NCBI RefSeq assembly: GCF_900166595.1
Contig: NZ_LT745763.1
Coordinates: forward strand, 2,600,986 to 2,664,985
Source of the DNA: Virgibacillus dokdonensis
GTDB lineage: Bacteria > Bacillota > Bacilli > Bacillales > Amphibacillaceae
Direction of reading: 5' to 3'
DNA length: 64,000 nt
This document shows, piece by piece, positions 18,458 to 28,180 of this stretch (its first letter is position 1; each line of letters opens with the position of its first letter). Position numbers and translations under genes: made by a program. Under the pieces are notes generated by a model. It was given only the letters and a program-made list of their open reading frames with translations, was not told the origin of the DNA and ran no database searches.

Positions 18458-19375
18458 CTATTTCTCCTTGTGATTTTGCTTTACCCATTTTCTTATAAAA
18501 ATCCAACCAAGCCAACCTAATACACTAATTAGAATAAGAACCGGCATGTTACCTGCTATAAATACAAACACGTTTGAAATCACTTTCAAAAGAAAGTTTA
18601 TACTCTTTATGAATTGCTGTTTCGTTGCCTCCCATGTATTTAAGTCTCCATCTTCTAACGATACATTATTTTCTTGTATTTCGATATGAACAGTTGCCAA
18701 ATCGGCTTTATTTTGTAGATAATTCATTCGACCAGTAATTTGCTCTATTTCTTCCTGTACTTCTGCAAGGTCTTCTGAAATAGCCAATAAATCCTCTGTT
18801 TTTTCAGCTTGTTCCATAAAAGCTAATAACCTTTTCTCTACTACTTTTTTAGATTGAAGTCGAGACTCTAAATCCACATATTCTTCGGTGACATCCTGAC
18901 CTGAAATATTATTACTTAATAATTTTCCTTCCCCCGATTCTACTTCATCCATAAAAGTTTTAAAATTCGTTTGTGGTACTCTTGCAGTGATGAAACCGGT
19001 GCTATTTTTTTCTTCTGTATCATTACTTCTAGATGATTCTACAATATAACCATTATAATCTATAATCAAACTTTCCAAAGTCGCTATTTTTTTCTGTAAA
19101 TCTTTTACTTCTATACGTGTATCCGCAGTATAGATTACTTTTCGTTGATCCACATCGTAAGTATCTGCTTTTGGCACTTCCGTTTCTTCGGCTTTCTGTT
19201 CCGTTTGTTCTTTTCCTGAATCAGCCATTTCTCTACTATCTTCTGTTTGAATTGTTGTTTTGTCATCTTGATAACTAGATACTGAGTTTGATTGATCACT
19301 ACTATCTGAACGTTCATCGCAACTCGTAAGCAGAATCAAAAAAAAGCACAGTAACAAAAATAATCGTGACCTCAT
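18458..19375 (-). CDS. DUF4349 lipoprotein
   Basis: 305 residues. A signal peptide with lipobox LTSC is followed by an acidic Ser/Gln-rich linker. The DUF4349 core comes next (RKVIYTADTRIEVKDL, GYIVESSR, GFITARVPQTNF, YVDLESRLQSKK), with a coiled coil around residues 170-220, and one membrane helix near 265-295 before a basic tail. The protein is therefore held at both ends. Function is unknown; an envelope sensor or scaffold is plausible. Confidence 0.85.
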   Translation of the reverse strand: MRSRLFLLLCFFLILLTSCDERSDSSDQSNSVSSYQDDKTTIQTEDSREMADSGKEQTEQKAEETEVPKADTYDVDQRKVIYTADTRIEVKDLQKKIATLESLIIDYNGYIVESSRSNDTEEKNSTGFITARVPQTNFKTFMDEVESGEGKLLSNNISGQDVTEEYVDLESRLQSKKVVEKRLLAFMEQAEKTEDLLAISEDLAEVQEEIEQITGRMNYLQNKADLATVHIEIQENNVSLEDGDLNTWEATKQQFIKSINFLLKVISNVFVFIAGNMPVLILISVLGWLGWIFIRKWVKQNHKEK

Positions 19376-19444
19376 TTTTTCCTTCCCCCAAACACGTTTA
19401 GATTTCAGACAAACACCTCTTCTTAAATCAAATATAATGAAATG

Positions 19445-19478
19445 AAGCCTTATTCAGTTGAAAAACTGGATAAGGCTT
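19445..19478 (-). terminator. stem-loop downstream of the dehydrogenase gene
   Basis: AAGCCTTATTCAGT pairs with ACTGGATAAGGCTT around a six-base loop, about 55 bases past the stop at 19534. The following U-tract is weak on either strand, so termination is likely but not certain. Confidence 0.55.
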
Positions 19479-19533
19479 ATGCTTTTAATTATCGTTTGAT
19501 GGTACAGTACATACCATTCATTACCTCATATCG

Positions 19534-20751
19534 TTATGCTTTCACCAAACCATGCGGATCAATAACAAATTTCTTTGACGCACCACCATCAAATGCTTCA
19601 TATCCAGCTGGCGCTTCATTCAACGAAATTAATGTAGCATTTACTGCTTTTGCAATTTGCGCCTTTCCACTTAAAATGGCCATCATTAAATCACGATGAT
19701 ATTTCATCACTGGAGTTTGGCCAGTAACAAATGTATGTGCTTTCGCAAATCCTAATCCGAAGCGAATTTTCAACGTTCCTTCTTTTGCATCTTTATCAAC
19801 GCCCCCTGGGTCACCTGTAACATATAACCCTGGAATACCTAATTTTCCTCCAGCCCGAGTTATACCCATAATCGTGTTTAAAACAGTTGCCGGTGCTTCA
19901 CTTGCTCCTTCTCCGTGACCACTAGCCTCAAATCCAACTGCGTCAATCGCACAATCTACTTCTGGTACACCTAGGATCTGCTCCATTTGTTCCCCTAAAT
20001 TCGTATGTTCACGTAAATTAATTGTTTCACATCCGAAGCTGCGTGCTTGTGCCAGCCTTTCTTCAATTAAATCACCGACAATGACGACAGATGCTCCGAG
20101 TAATTGAGCTGAATGTGCAGCAGCAAGACCTACAGGACCTGCTCCGGCAACGTAAACTGTTGATCCCGGTTTAACTCCGGCGCTTACCGCTCCATGATAA
20201 CCTGTCGGAAAAATATCCGATAACATAGTTAAATCAAGTATTTTATCCATAGCCTGATCTTTATCAGGAAATTTAAGCAGTTGAAAATCAGCATATGGAA
20301 CCATTACATATTCCGATTGACCGCCTACCCATCCGCCCATATCAACATAACCATAGGCTGATCCTGGTCTATCTGGATTAACATTTTGGCAAATATGAGT
20401 GTCTTGTTGTTTACAATTCCTACAACGTCCGCAGGCAATGTTAAATGGAACAGATACTAAATCTCCTATTTGGATAAACTCAACATCTCGTCCTACTTCA
20501 ACAACTTCTCCAGTAATTTCATGACCAAGCACTAAGCCACTGGGAGCTGTAGTCCTCCCTCGAACCATGTGCTGATCACTTCCGCAAATATTCGTAGTTA
20601 CTACTTTAACAATGACGCCATGATGGCATTTTCGCCCCACATTTAATGGATTTACACCTGGCCCATCCTGTAAAACTAAATCCGGATAACGAATATCCTG
20701 CACCTCTACTTTACCAGCACCTACATATACGACACCCCTGTTCTCAGCCAC
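19534..20751 (-). CDS. zinc-dependent dehydrogenase, glutathione-independent formaldehyde dehydrogenase type
   Basis: 405 residues from the GTG at 20751, which follows AAGGAGTGTTTCA; the longer frame upstream has no ribosome site. Catalytic zinc ligands (NICGSDQH, VLGHEITGE), the four-Cys structural zinc loop (CGRCRNCKQQDTHIC) and the NAD-binding GAGPVGLAAAHSAQ are all present. The insert NPDRPGSAYGYVDMGGWVGGQSEYV is typical of FdhA, which oxidises formaldehyde (or aldehydes by dismutation) with bound NAD and without thiol cofactor. The likely role is aldehyde detoxification. It is monocistronic. Confidence 0.88.
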   Translation of the reverse strand: MAENRGVVYVGAGKVEVQDIRYPDLVLQDGPGVNPLNVGRKCHHGVIVKVVTTNICGSDQHMVRGRTTAPSGLVLGHEITGEVVEVGRDVEFIQIGDLVSVPFNIACGRCRNCKQQDTHICQNVNPDRPGSAYGYVDMGGWVGGQSEYVMVPYADFQLLKFPDKDQAMDKILDLTMLSDIFPTGYHGAVSAGVKPGSTVYVAGAGPVGLAAAHSAQLLGASVVIVGDLIEERLAQARSFGCETINLREHTNLGEQMEQILGVPEVDCAIDAVGFEASGHGEGASEAPATVLNTIMGITRAGGKLGIPGLYVTGDPGGVDKDAKEGTLKIRFGLGFAKAHTFVTGQTPVMKYHRDLMMAILSGKAQIAKAVNATLISLNEAPAGYEAFDGGASKKFVIDPHGLVKA

Positions 20752-20974
20752 TGAAACACTCCTTTTCAAATTATATTGGATGTTTTGGGAGCATTGACAA
20801 TCTAAAACCATTATACTACTTAAAGCTTAATTTTTCTATAATTCTATTAATTCTAATAAAAAACTTATTTCTTTTATGCTTATATATTTACTTCTATAAA
20901 ACCTGAAAAAAACAGGCATATTTCTCCAAAATTTACATAAAATCAAACTGTATATTTTGACCATTGAAATATAT

Positions 20975-21020
20975 GTAAAAAGCAGAGACACCCTTTTTAT
21001 TGAGTGTCTCTGCTTTTTAC
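20975..21020 (-). terminator. strong bidirectional terminator
   Basis: A perfect 17-bp stem GTAAAAAGCAGAGACAC / GTGTCTCTGCTTTTTAC around a 12-base loop, directly after the stop at 21024. Pairs of A and T runs make it usable in both directions. Confidence 0.85.
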
Positions 21021-21023
21021 ATA

Positions 21024-21599
21024 CTATTTAATTTCAAAATCTTGTCTACCAATCTCTTCTCCCATAACGCCTTGTGTAGCTACTAAGGTTACAGGAGTTT
21101 CTAAATCATCTAATTCATAAGCAATGGAGTTTTCTACCGTACCATCTTTCTTTATCGTTTCCGTTTGTGTATCTGAATGGTTTCCGTCTGGTAAGCTACC
21201 CATTTCCAGTTCGTTTACTGCATTTGGATCGTTGTCTTGCAACGCTGTAAATACTGCTATCCAAGCTGTTGACGGATCTATGTCTTTATCAGTAAGGTTC
21301 GTTGTCTCATACCAGATAGCAAATACTGGTTTTTCTCCAGTTTCATTTCCTTCTTCTCCAGCAGGTATAACCTTTGTTTCTTTTATTTTGATTTTTAAAT
21401 CTTCAATTTTAGCTTCATTATCTTTGAAGTATACATCTTCGTTTTCGTTTGTTTCCGCGCTATCTTTGCTTTCTTCATTCGCTGCATCGGCGCTATCTTT
21501 ACTTTCTTCATTTTCTGTGTCTTTACTTTCGCTTGATCCACCACATGCAGATAAAACTACTAACATTACAGCAAGTAAAACAAATAAGTACTTCTTCAT
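21024..21599 (-). CDS. small lipoprotein with DUF5067/DUF4352-like domain
   Basis: 191 residues from the ATG at 21599; GGGGG upstream and the MKKYLF signal start favour it over the ATG 15 bases earlier. The lipobox is LSAC. An acidic repeat region (EESKDSADAANEESKDSAE) precedes a beta-sandwich-like domain with FAIWYETTNLTDKDIDPSTA and DGTVENSIAYELDD, typical of DUF5067/DUF4352 surface lipoproteins. Function is unknown. It is probably transcribed alone. Confidence 0.78.
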   Translation of the reverse strand: MKKYLFVLLAVMLVVLSACGGSSESKDTENEESKDSADAANEESKDSAETNENEDVYFKDNEAKIEDLKIKIKETKVIPAGEEGNETGEKPVFAIWYETTNLTDKDIDPSTAWIAVFTALQDNDPNAVNELEMGSLPDGNHSDTQTETIKKDGTVENSIAYELDDLETPVTLVATQGVMGEEIGRQDFEIK

Positions 21600-22021
21600 A
21601 TTTTTAGCCCCCATATATTTTTTACAACCATCCTAATTATGGACTAGTTTACAATATTTATCAACATCATTAAATTAAACTAAAAATTTCTTAAACTATT
21701 GATAGATATGTCAATAATTTTGTGTAGTCTCTCTTTTTATAGCTAAAGCACACTTTTCCTTTTAGATAGCCCATAATTTATAATGCATGAAATGTCAGGG
21801 GGAGGGGAATTGGAGTACATAGAACCTTTATACCAACATCGTGTTCTTCTAGTCTGGAATAGCTAAAAATATCAGATTGATAGGTCCTTCTCTGCACGCG
21901 ATAAGATTTGCGAAACCTTTGTCATCATAGCAGAGAAGGAGTTTAATTTTAAGTGTTTTCCTTTTTCTATTTTCATACGCATAGCGAAGGTCTTTATAGG
22001 ATAGATTCTATTCTGATTTCT
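21600..22021. other. intergenic region with a long inverted repeat
   Basis: No gene seen. It contains TCCTTCTCTGC (21885-21895) facing GCAGAGAAGGA (21930-21940) with a 34-base spacer. This lies about 80 bases past the end of acoC and could stabilise or end the acoABC transcript, though no U-tract follows. Upstream of the lipoprotein gene it must also hold that gene's promoter. Confidence 0.45.
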
Positions 22022-23257
22022 TTACAGCAATAACAAATATGGTTTTGCTAAATAATGAGCAATCGTATTTAAGAATTCTGCTGCTGGCGCCCCATCTAAT
22101 ACTCTGTGATCAAAGGTTAAGCTGAGTGGTAGCGAAGTTATCTGTTTCACCTGCTCATTTTCATCTAACCTAAGCTCTTGTACAAATGTACCTACACCTA
22201 AAATCCCACTTTCTGGTGGGTTCAGGATTGGTGTGAAATATTCTATACCTTGCGCACCTAAATTAGAAATGGTGAATGTTGCTCCGCTTAATTCAGCATT
22301 TTTTCCTTCACGAGCAGTTTCTGTGACATGTTTCATTTGCTTTGCTAAGCTACCGAGTGGCAATCTTTCCGCATGTTTTACAACAGGAACAACCAATCCA
22401 TCTTCTAGTGAGGTTGCAATACCTAAATGTACTTCTTCAAATTGGTGTAGCTGATCATGAATAAGATGTGTATTTACTTCAGGATGTGCTTGTAAGCTTA
22501 ACGTTACAGCTCGAGCTAAAAATACCGTTAGTGTCAGCTTTAAATCTAAATTATTCTCTGCTGCTTCTGTGCGCATTTTCTTTTGAAAAGCAAGTAAGTT
22601 TGTTATATCAGCTTTCCGATGTAATGTTAATTGCGCGGTTGATTCCAAGCTATGCTGCATATTAGCAGCAATTGATTTTCTCATTGCTGACATACCTTGA
22701 ACCTGCATTGCTTCTTCTTCATGAACGGCTGGTTTTGTTGTAACCTGTTCTTCCGTTGTGGTCGCTGCTACTTGCTCAATGTCTCTTCTAGTAATCCTTC
22801 CCTTAGGACCAGTACCTGTTACTTTAGAAATATCTACGGATAATGCTTTTGCTTTTTTACGAGCAGCTGGAGAAATACGCCTTTTTCGTTGCGGACCTTT
22901 CATGTCTTGATGTCCTTCAGGTTGCTGCTCTACTTGTTGAACCGCCTTCTCTTGTACCTCAGCTGTTGGTTCAGTTTTTTCTTTTTCAGAAGTCGATGTC
23001 GCTTCCCCTACTTCTTCTCCAGCTTGCCCAACAATACCAATCGGTTCACCAACTTCTGCTTCTTCAGACATCTCTTTTATTACCTTTAATAATATACCAT
23101 CAGCTGGAGCTTCTACTTCACTCGTTAATTTATCTGAACTAATTGTGACAATTCCTTCACCTTCTTTTACGGTGTCTCCAGGTTGTTTAAGCCATTCTTC
23201 CACCGTTCCTTCTGTCATCGTCATACCTAGTTTTGGCATTAATATCGATGTAGCCAT
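22022..23257 (-). CDS. acoC: acetoin dehydrogenase E2, dihydrolipoamide acetyltransferase
   Basis: 411 residues. An N-terminal lipoyl domain has lipoylated K43 (SSDKLTSEVEAP), a Pro/Glu/Gln-rich linker follows, and then an E3-binding domain near 128-165 (RISPAARKKAKALSVD, GPKGRITRRDIE). The catalytic acetyltransferase domain ends with H384-x3-D388 in LTFDHRVLDGAPA. It transfers the acetyl group from acetoin cleavage to CoA. It is third in acoA-acoB-acoC. No acoL (E3) gene follows, so the dihydrolipoamide dehydrogenase must come from another complex. Confidence 0.87.
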   Translation of the reverse strand: MATSILMPKLGMTMTEGTVEEWLKQPGDTVKEGEGIVTISSDKLTSEVEAPADGILLKVIKEMSEEAEVGEPIGIVGQAGEEVGEATSTSEKEKTEPTAEVQEKAVQQVEQQPEGHQDMKGPQRKRRISPAARKKAKALSVDISKVTGTGPKGRITRRDIEQVAATTTEEQVTTKPAVHEEEAMQVQGMSAMRKSIAANMQHSLESTAQLTLHRKADITNLLAFQKKMRTEAAENNLDLKLTLTVFLARAVTLSLQAHPEVNTHLIHDQLHQFEEVHLGIATSLEDGLVVPVVKHAERLPLGSLAKQMKHVTETAREGKNAELSGATFTISNLGAQGIEYFTPILNPPESGILGVGTFVQELRLDENEQVKQITSLPLSLTFDHRVLDGAPAAEFLNTIAHYLAKPYLLLL

Positions 23258-23272
23258 TTAATCCCCTCCTCA

Positions 23273-24304
23273 TTATCTAGATAAGGTCAATTCCCCAATC
23301 ATTTCTTTTACTATTCGTACAACTGTTTCTGCTCGTGGTATATATAATTGCTCTAAGTTTGTGGCAAATGGTGTAGGTGCATGTGGAGCCGTCACCATCT
23401 TAATTGGCGCATCTAAAAAATCGAAACCTTTATCTACAACCATAGCAGAAATATCCGTTGCTGCATTACAACGTGGATTTGCTTCATCAATGATCAATAG
23501 ACGCCCTGTTTTCTCAACGGACTGTAAAATCGTATCCTCATCAAGTGGAGATAATGATCTAGGGTCAATAATTTCCACCTCGACATTTTGCTTAGCAAGC
23601 TGATTTGCAGCGCTTTCAGCTACTTGTACCATTTTACCTATCGCCACAATGGTTAGATCATCCCCCGCACGCTTAATTTCTGCCTTTCCTAACGGTATTG
23701 TATAATATCCTTCGGGTACTTCACCTTTCATACTATATAGTGTTTTATCTTCAAAAAAGGCGACCATATCATTATCTTCAATTGCCGTTAATAACAAGCC
23801 TTTAGCATCGTAAGGGTTAGAAGGAACAACGACTTTTAATCCAGGGATAGCTGTTAACATGCCATATAATGATTGGGAATGCTGCGCTGCAGCTCCTGCA
23901 CCCGCACCATGGCTAGTACGAATAGTTAATGGAACTTCTGCTTTCCCACCAAACATATAACGAATTTTAGCACCCTGGTTCATAATTTCATCCATCGCAC
24001 TGCCAATAAAATCGTTAAACATTAATTCTGATATTGGTCTTAAACCTGTAACCGCAGCGGCCACTGACGCTCCCATATAGCCAGCTTCAGCAATTGGCAT
24101 ATCGATGACCCGTTTACGTCCATACTTATTTCCTAATCCTTTCGTTACTCCAAAAACGCCACCCCAAGCTTCTTCATCCTGTAGATGATCGACTGTTGCT
24201 CCTCCAGCTACGTCTTCTCCAATTAAAATGACTTTATTATCTCTTTCCATTGCAATATCCATTGCTTCATTAATCGCCTTTGAAAACGTTATTTTTCTCG
24301 CCAT
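23273..24304 (-). CDS. acoB: acetoin dehydrogenase E1 beta
   Basis: 343 residues, the usual length for an E1 beta subunit. ITFSKAINEAMDIAMERD, GEDVAGGA, the TSHGAGAGAAAQHSQS block and DPRSLSPLDEDTILQSV are family hallmarks. With E1 alpha it makes the thiamine-diphosphate enzyme that splits acetoin into acetaldehyde and an acetyl group. It lies 19 bases after acoA and 15 before acoC. A branched-chain or pyruvate E1 beta is the alternative; the acoR neighbour and sigma-54 promoter favour acetoin. Confidence 0.86.
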   Translation of the reverse strand: MARKITFSKAINEAMDIAMERDNKVILIGEDVAGGATVDHLQDEEAWGGVFGVTKGLGNKYGRKRVIDMPIAEAGYMGASVAAAVTGLRPISELMFNDFIGSAMDEIMNQGAKIRYMFGGKAEVPLTIRTSHGAGAGAAAQHSQSLYGMLTAIPGLKVVVPSNPYDAKGLLLTAIEDNDMVAFFEDKTLYSMKGEVPEGYYTIPLGKAEIKRAGDDLTIVAIGKMVQVAESAANQLAKQNVEVEIIDPRSLSPLDEDTILQSVEKTGRLLIIDEANPRCNAATDISAMVVDKGFDFLDAPIKMVTAPHAPTPFATNLEQLYIPRAETVVRIVKEMIGELTLSR

Positions 24305-24323
24305 TTATCTCACCTCATTCATA

Positions 24324-25289
24324 TTATTTGTAAGAAACGTATACATTCTCCGTTAATGCTTCCTCACTTGGCACTTTACTGTGATGCGCAAATTCAACTG
24401 CTTCCTCCACCGCTTTTAAAGACGCCTTCTCCATCTCTTCCAGTTCCGTTTTGCTTAACAGTTTATTCTCTAACGCGTATGTTTTGAATTGTTCAATACA
24501 ATCTACTTCTACTGGCCACTTTTCTTTATCAGATTCTGACTTATACGCTTGATTATCTCCTTCAAAATGACCACTCGTACGATAAGTAATGGCTTCAATT
24601 AAGGTTGGTCCTTCTCCGTTTCTAGCTCTTTCTATCGCTTCTTCGGCAACTTCATAAACCTTAGTAACATCATTTCCGTCAACGCGTACGCCAGGTATAT
24701 CATATGCTATTGCTCGATCAGCAATTGTTTTTGCTGAAGTAGCGTACTCAAATGGCGTTGCTTCTCCAAAGCCATTATTTTCTGCGACAAAAACAACAGG
24801 TAGATTCAATGCTGCTGCAATATTAATTCCTTCATGAAAAGTGCCATGATTATTTGCCCCATCGCCAAAGAAACATACTGCAACGCCACCGTTTTCTAAA
24901 ATATCAGCAGATAAACCTGCACCAACAGCTAATGGAAACCCTCCACCAACAATGCCGTTAGCTCCAAGCATGCCGACTTCCAAATCTGCTATATGCATGG
25001 AACCGCCTTTTCCATTACATAAACCAGTTTCTTTACCAAATATTTCAGCCATCATCCCATTTAAGTCACAGCCCTTGGCAATACAATGGCCATGCCCACG
25101 ATGTGTACTGGTTATATAATCTATATTTTCTAAATGAGCACAAACCCCAACTGCAACAGCTTCTTCCCCTGCATATAAATGTACAAATCCCGGAATTTCC
25201 CCTGTAGCAAAAATTTTTTGGACTTGGTTTTCAAAATTACGAATGTCATTCATTTTTGTATACATCCAACTTGCTATTTTCTTATCCAT
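24324..25289 (-). CDS. acoA: acetoin dehydrogenase E1 alpha
   Basis: 321 residues from the ATG at 25289, preceded by GGAGGATTTCAAG; two upstream in-frame starts lack a site. The thiamine-diphosphate motif GDGANNHGTFHEGIN...AENN is present, with the E1 loop GKGGSMHIAD and the SHRGHGHCIAKG region. It is the first gene of the aco operon, read from a sigma-54 promoter about 45-60 bases upstream. Confidence 0.87.
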   Translation of the reverse strand: MDKKIASWMYTKMNDIRNFENQVQKIFATGEIPGFVHLYAGEEAVAVGVCAHLENIDYITSTHRGHGHCIAKGCDLNGMMAEIFGKETGLCNGKGGSMHIADLEVGMLGANGIVGGGFPLAVGAGLSADILENGGVAVCFFGDGANNHGTFHEGINIAAALNLPVVFVAENNGFGEATPFEYATSAKTIADRAIAYDIPGVRVDGNDVTKVYEVAEEAIERARNGEGPTLIEAITYRTSGHFEGDNQAYKSESDKEKWPVEVDCIEQFKTYALENKLLSKTELEEMEKASLKAVEEAVEFAHHSKVPSEEALTENVYVSYK

Positions 25290-25332
25290 CTTGAAATCCT
25301 CCTTCATATTTTGTGCTTTCACTTATATATAA

Positions 25333-25347
25333 GCAAAAAACATGCCA
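25333..25347 (-). promoter_or_regulatory. sigma-54 (-24/-12) promoter of acoABC
   Basis: Minus strand TGGCATGTTTTTTGC matches TGGCAC-N5-TTGC with GG and GC exactly 12 bases apart. It lies about 45 bases before the acoA ATG, giving a start of transcription near 25321. The adjacent AcoR carries the GAFTGA loop that contacts sigma-54, which supports the assignment. Confidence 0.88.
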
Positions 25348-25392
25348 ACTTTTTAAGTTATGTCATTAAAGCGTTTTCATTTAGGAGAACAA

Positions 25393-25426
25393 AAAATGAG
25401 ACAACTTTCGCAAATTGTCTCATTTT
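25393..25426 (-). promoter_or_regulatory. 12-bp inverted repeat: acoR terminator and/or AcoR enhancer site
   Basis: AAAATGAGACAA and TTGTCTCATTTT face each other across 10 bases. The arm centres are 22 bp apart, two helical turns, and the midpoint is about 88 bases upstream of the predicted sigma-54 start, near where enhancer-binding proteins act. The run of T after the right arm on the minus strand also fits a terminator for acoR. Both uses are possible. Confidence 0.6.
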
Positions 25427-25644
25427 GTCGCATTTTTTATTCTTAAGGTTTATTCCCAAAAAGGCCACTTGTTCATTTGTAATACTAAAATAGTAGATTT
25501 AATAGAATGCGACTACATCATATTAGGCTTTTAGGACATCGGCTTTTAAAAAAACTCTCTTTTTAGGTGTTATCCTTATCCTTTTCATGAATTTATATCA
25601 TCCAACAAGCGAGAAACGAGAAAAAATATTTGGAATGAAGCACG

Positions 25645-27447
25645 CTACAATTGGTACTTTTTAATTTTACGATATAATGTGCTTCGTGATATATTTAAAT
25701 CAGCCGCAGCACTTGGTACATGATTGTGATGTTTTTTTAATGCTTGTTTAATCTTGTCTACTTCTAACTGATTGCGAAAATTTTGTGTTTCCTTTTCGTT
25801 GCTCTCTACTCTTATCAGCTCTGTGTTATCCCAAATCGAAATAATCTGATAAAGCTCCTCTTCCTCAGGTGTTTGCTCTGGAAATAAAATGCGACAGCGA
25901 TCTAAAGCATTAAATAATTCACGAATATTCCCTGTCCATCTTCCATGTTTAAAAGTAGCTGTTAATTTATTTATCCAGCTTGGATACCAATGATTTTCCT
26001 TGCAATAATAATCGATAAAATAAGGAATATCTTCTTTGCGTTGTCGTAAAGCCGGTACATAAATAGGAAAACCGTAAATACGATAAAAGAGATCAGCTCG
26101 CATTGTCTCCTCTGCAACTAGTTGACGTATATCTACATTTGTTGCTGAAATAATGCGCACATCAATAGGAATAGGCTCATAGCCTCCTATTCGAGTTACT
26201 TGCTTTTGTTGTAGTACCCGAAGCAAAGAAATCTGCATGGATGAAGGCATATCACCAATTTCATCTAGAAATAAAGTGCCTTTGTTTGCCGCTTCTAGCT
26301 TTCCCTTTCTACCATTTTTATGAGCACCGGTGAATGCACCAGGTTCGTAACCAAACAACTCACTTTCCAATAACTGTTCAGGGATCGCCCCACAATTAAT
26401 AGAAACAAAAGGTTGATGCGCACGTTCACTATTACGGTGAATTGCTTCAGCAACTAATTCTTTTCCTGTACCAGTCTCTCCATATATATGAACAGCAGCA
26501 TCCGTTGTAGCAACTTTATGAATATCTTGCAATACCTTTTGAAATACATCACTTTTTCCTGTCACACCTGCAAAATAAACAGGATTTTCCTTTATTTCTT
26601 CCTGCACATAAACCTCATAACCTATGGAGCGGCCATTTATTAAAAGTGGTTTTCTTTCACCATGCAAACTTATCTCTGGCATTATGTTATCTAACGGTTC
26701 ACCAAGCATATATCCATATTTATTTTCCAAATGCCTCGGTAACTTACATATAACATCATCATTGGAACAAATAATTGCATTTTTAGAACAAGATAATTTC
26801 TGTAATTGTTCCATATCCTCGTACATGGTTTTTCGCCAAGCAAGCGAAATAGAATCGGCAATCATTTTTACCGAAGCCAGTACATAATTAAAGTTTATTG
26901 GTTTATAGGGACTTGAAATATTAAGAATGCCAATCAACTGATTATGATGATCAACAATTGGTGCAGCGGCACAGTTCCAAATTTGTGAGGCTACTGCAAA
27001 ATGGCCATAACCCCTTACTATAAATGGCTTCTTATATAATTGAGCTAATCCAATTGCGTTGGTTCCCACTTCTGTTTCGCCCCAATTTGAGCCTTGAATA
27101 AATAAAATATCATAAGCTTTTGCTTCTACTGACTGCTCGCCTCTATTTTGTAGTATGTAACCCTCTTTATCTGTCAATGTCGTAACATATTGCCATCCCT
27201 TTAAAAAATAATGTAACTGATTGCGTTGCGCTTCTACTAACGAAATAAGCAGTGCATTTTGTTCTACACGCCGCTGGAGTTCATCTGGCTGTAAAATCGA
27301 TTTAGAAATCCCATCAAACGGATTAACACCTTCTTGCTTACATCTTTCCCAAGAGTCAACTAGCTCATAGGAAATATTTTCATCCACTAGACTCCCCTCA
27401 TGAATGAAACGCTTCCAAATCTCTTTGGTAACGACATCGGTAATCAA
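25645..27447 (-). CDS. acoR: sigma-54-dependent activator of acetoin catabolism
   Basis: About 600 residues. An N-terminal GAF-type sensor spans residues 50-210 (SWERCKQEGVNPF at the front). The AAA+ domain has Walker A GETGTGKE (about 325), GAFTGA (about 372) and Walker B FLDEIGD (about 395). A Fis-type helix-turn-helix closes it (SRSTLYRKIKKY). The start is probably the TTG at 27447, since the only nearby site GGAG lies nine bases before it; the frame is open to 27462. In Bacillus subtilis acoR follows acoL, whereas here it lies directly upstream of acoA on the same strand. Confidence 0.87.
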   Translation of the reverse strand: MITDVVTKEIWKRFIHEGSLVDENISYELVDSWERCKQEGVNPFDGISKSILQPDELQRRVEQNALLISLVEAQRNQLHYFLKGWQYVTTLTDKEGYILQNRGEQSVEAKAYDILFIQGSNWGETEVGTNAIGLAQLYKKPFIVRGYGHFAVASQIWNCAAAPIVDHHNQLIGILNISSPYKPINFNYVLASVKMIADSISLAWRKTMYEDMEQLQKLSCSKNAIICSNDDVICKLPRHLENKYGYMLGEPLDNIMPEISLHGERKPLLINGRSIGYEVYVQEEIKENPVYFAGVTGKSDVFQKVLQDIHKVATTDAAVHIYGETGTGKELVAEAIHRNSERAHQPFVSINCGAIPEQLLESELFGYEPGAFTGAHKNGRKGKLEAANKGTLFLDEIGDMPSSMQISLLRVLQQKQVTRIGGYEPIPIDVRIISATNVDIRQLVAEETMRADLFYRIYGFPIYVPALRQRKEDIPYFIDYYCKENHWYPSWINKLTATFKHGRWTGNIRELFNALDRCRILFPEQTPEEEELYQIISIWDNTELIRVESNEKETQNFRNQLEVDKIKQALKKHHNHVPSAAADLNISRSTLYRKIKKYQL

Positions 27448-27720
27448 CAGCCTCAGCTCCAATCTAAAAAGCTATAATCAGAAATCTAAGTAAACATGTC
27501 ATCTTATCCTTTTATCATTATTGTTTTCATAACAACATAGTAACTGCACGGTTGGAAATGGCCTTGTTTTTTCATAACTTACCTAATAAGTCTGGTTTGC
27601 CGTTCAGCCTTTAAAAAATTCGTCTCAGTTGTATACGTGTATATGAGCGCTTCTCGTTTCGAAAATCCATATTTATGAGTCGGAAAGAAAAAATCCGATT
27701 GAAGATTCACTTTAACTATA

Positions 27721-28160
27721 TTAGCGCTTTGCTTGGTAAACACGTCCATCATACTGCCTAAAACCCATATTACTCCAAAATAATAACGCTTTCTCATTGT
27801 TAGCATGGACAGCAATTTGAATATTAGAAGCTCCTTTTACTTGCATCCATGTTTCGAACTGTAAATAAACATTTTTAGCTAACCCCTTTCCTCGATATTT
27901 CTTATCAATAAGCAAAAGCGTTAGCCAAGGCATATTCGTTCGCGGACTATGCATTCCATATTCTAAAATTCCTACAGGGGTATCATTGTTTTGAATAACA
28001 TATCTTTCCGTTTGCAATCGTTTTGACTCCATGTGTTGTTGAAAAATGTCAGCACAATGGAGCTCCTGTTTATCAAATGCAATTTGGTTAAATATTTTAT
28101 TCGTATTAAACACATTTTTTTCAATACCGTACTATTATTGCTCCGTACATACGTAAACAT
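27721..28160 (-). pseudogene. GNAT acetyltransferase with one-base frameshift near its start
   Basis: The main frame (to 27721) reads NVFNTNKIFNQIAFDKQ and then a full GNAT core (VGILEYG, LLLIDKKYRGKGLAKN, NNEKALLFWSNMGFRQYDG). It has no good start of its own; the GTG at 28113 has no ribosome site. AAAGGGG lies upstream of ATG at 28160, whose frame reads MFTYVRSNNSTVLKK and then shifts. One more A in the A7 run at 28115-28121 would join the two frames into a normal-length protein of about 145 residues. This is either a real mutation or a homopolymer sequencing error. Confidence 0.65.
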
Positions 28161-28180
28161 TCATAATTCCCCTTTAATAT

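Noticed and set aside
22843..23142. Plus-strand Leu-rich frame inside acoC
   Set aside because: It is a shadow of the Pro/Glu/Gln-rich E2 linker read antisense.
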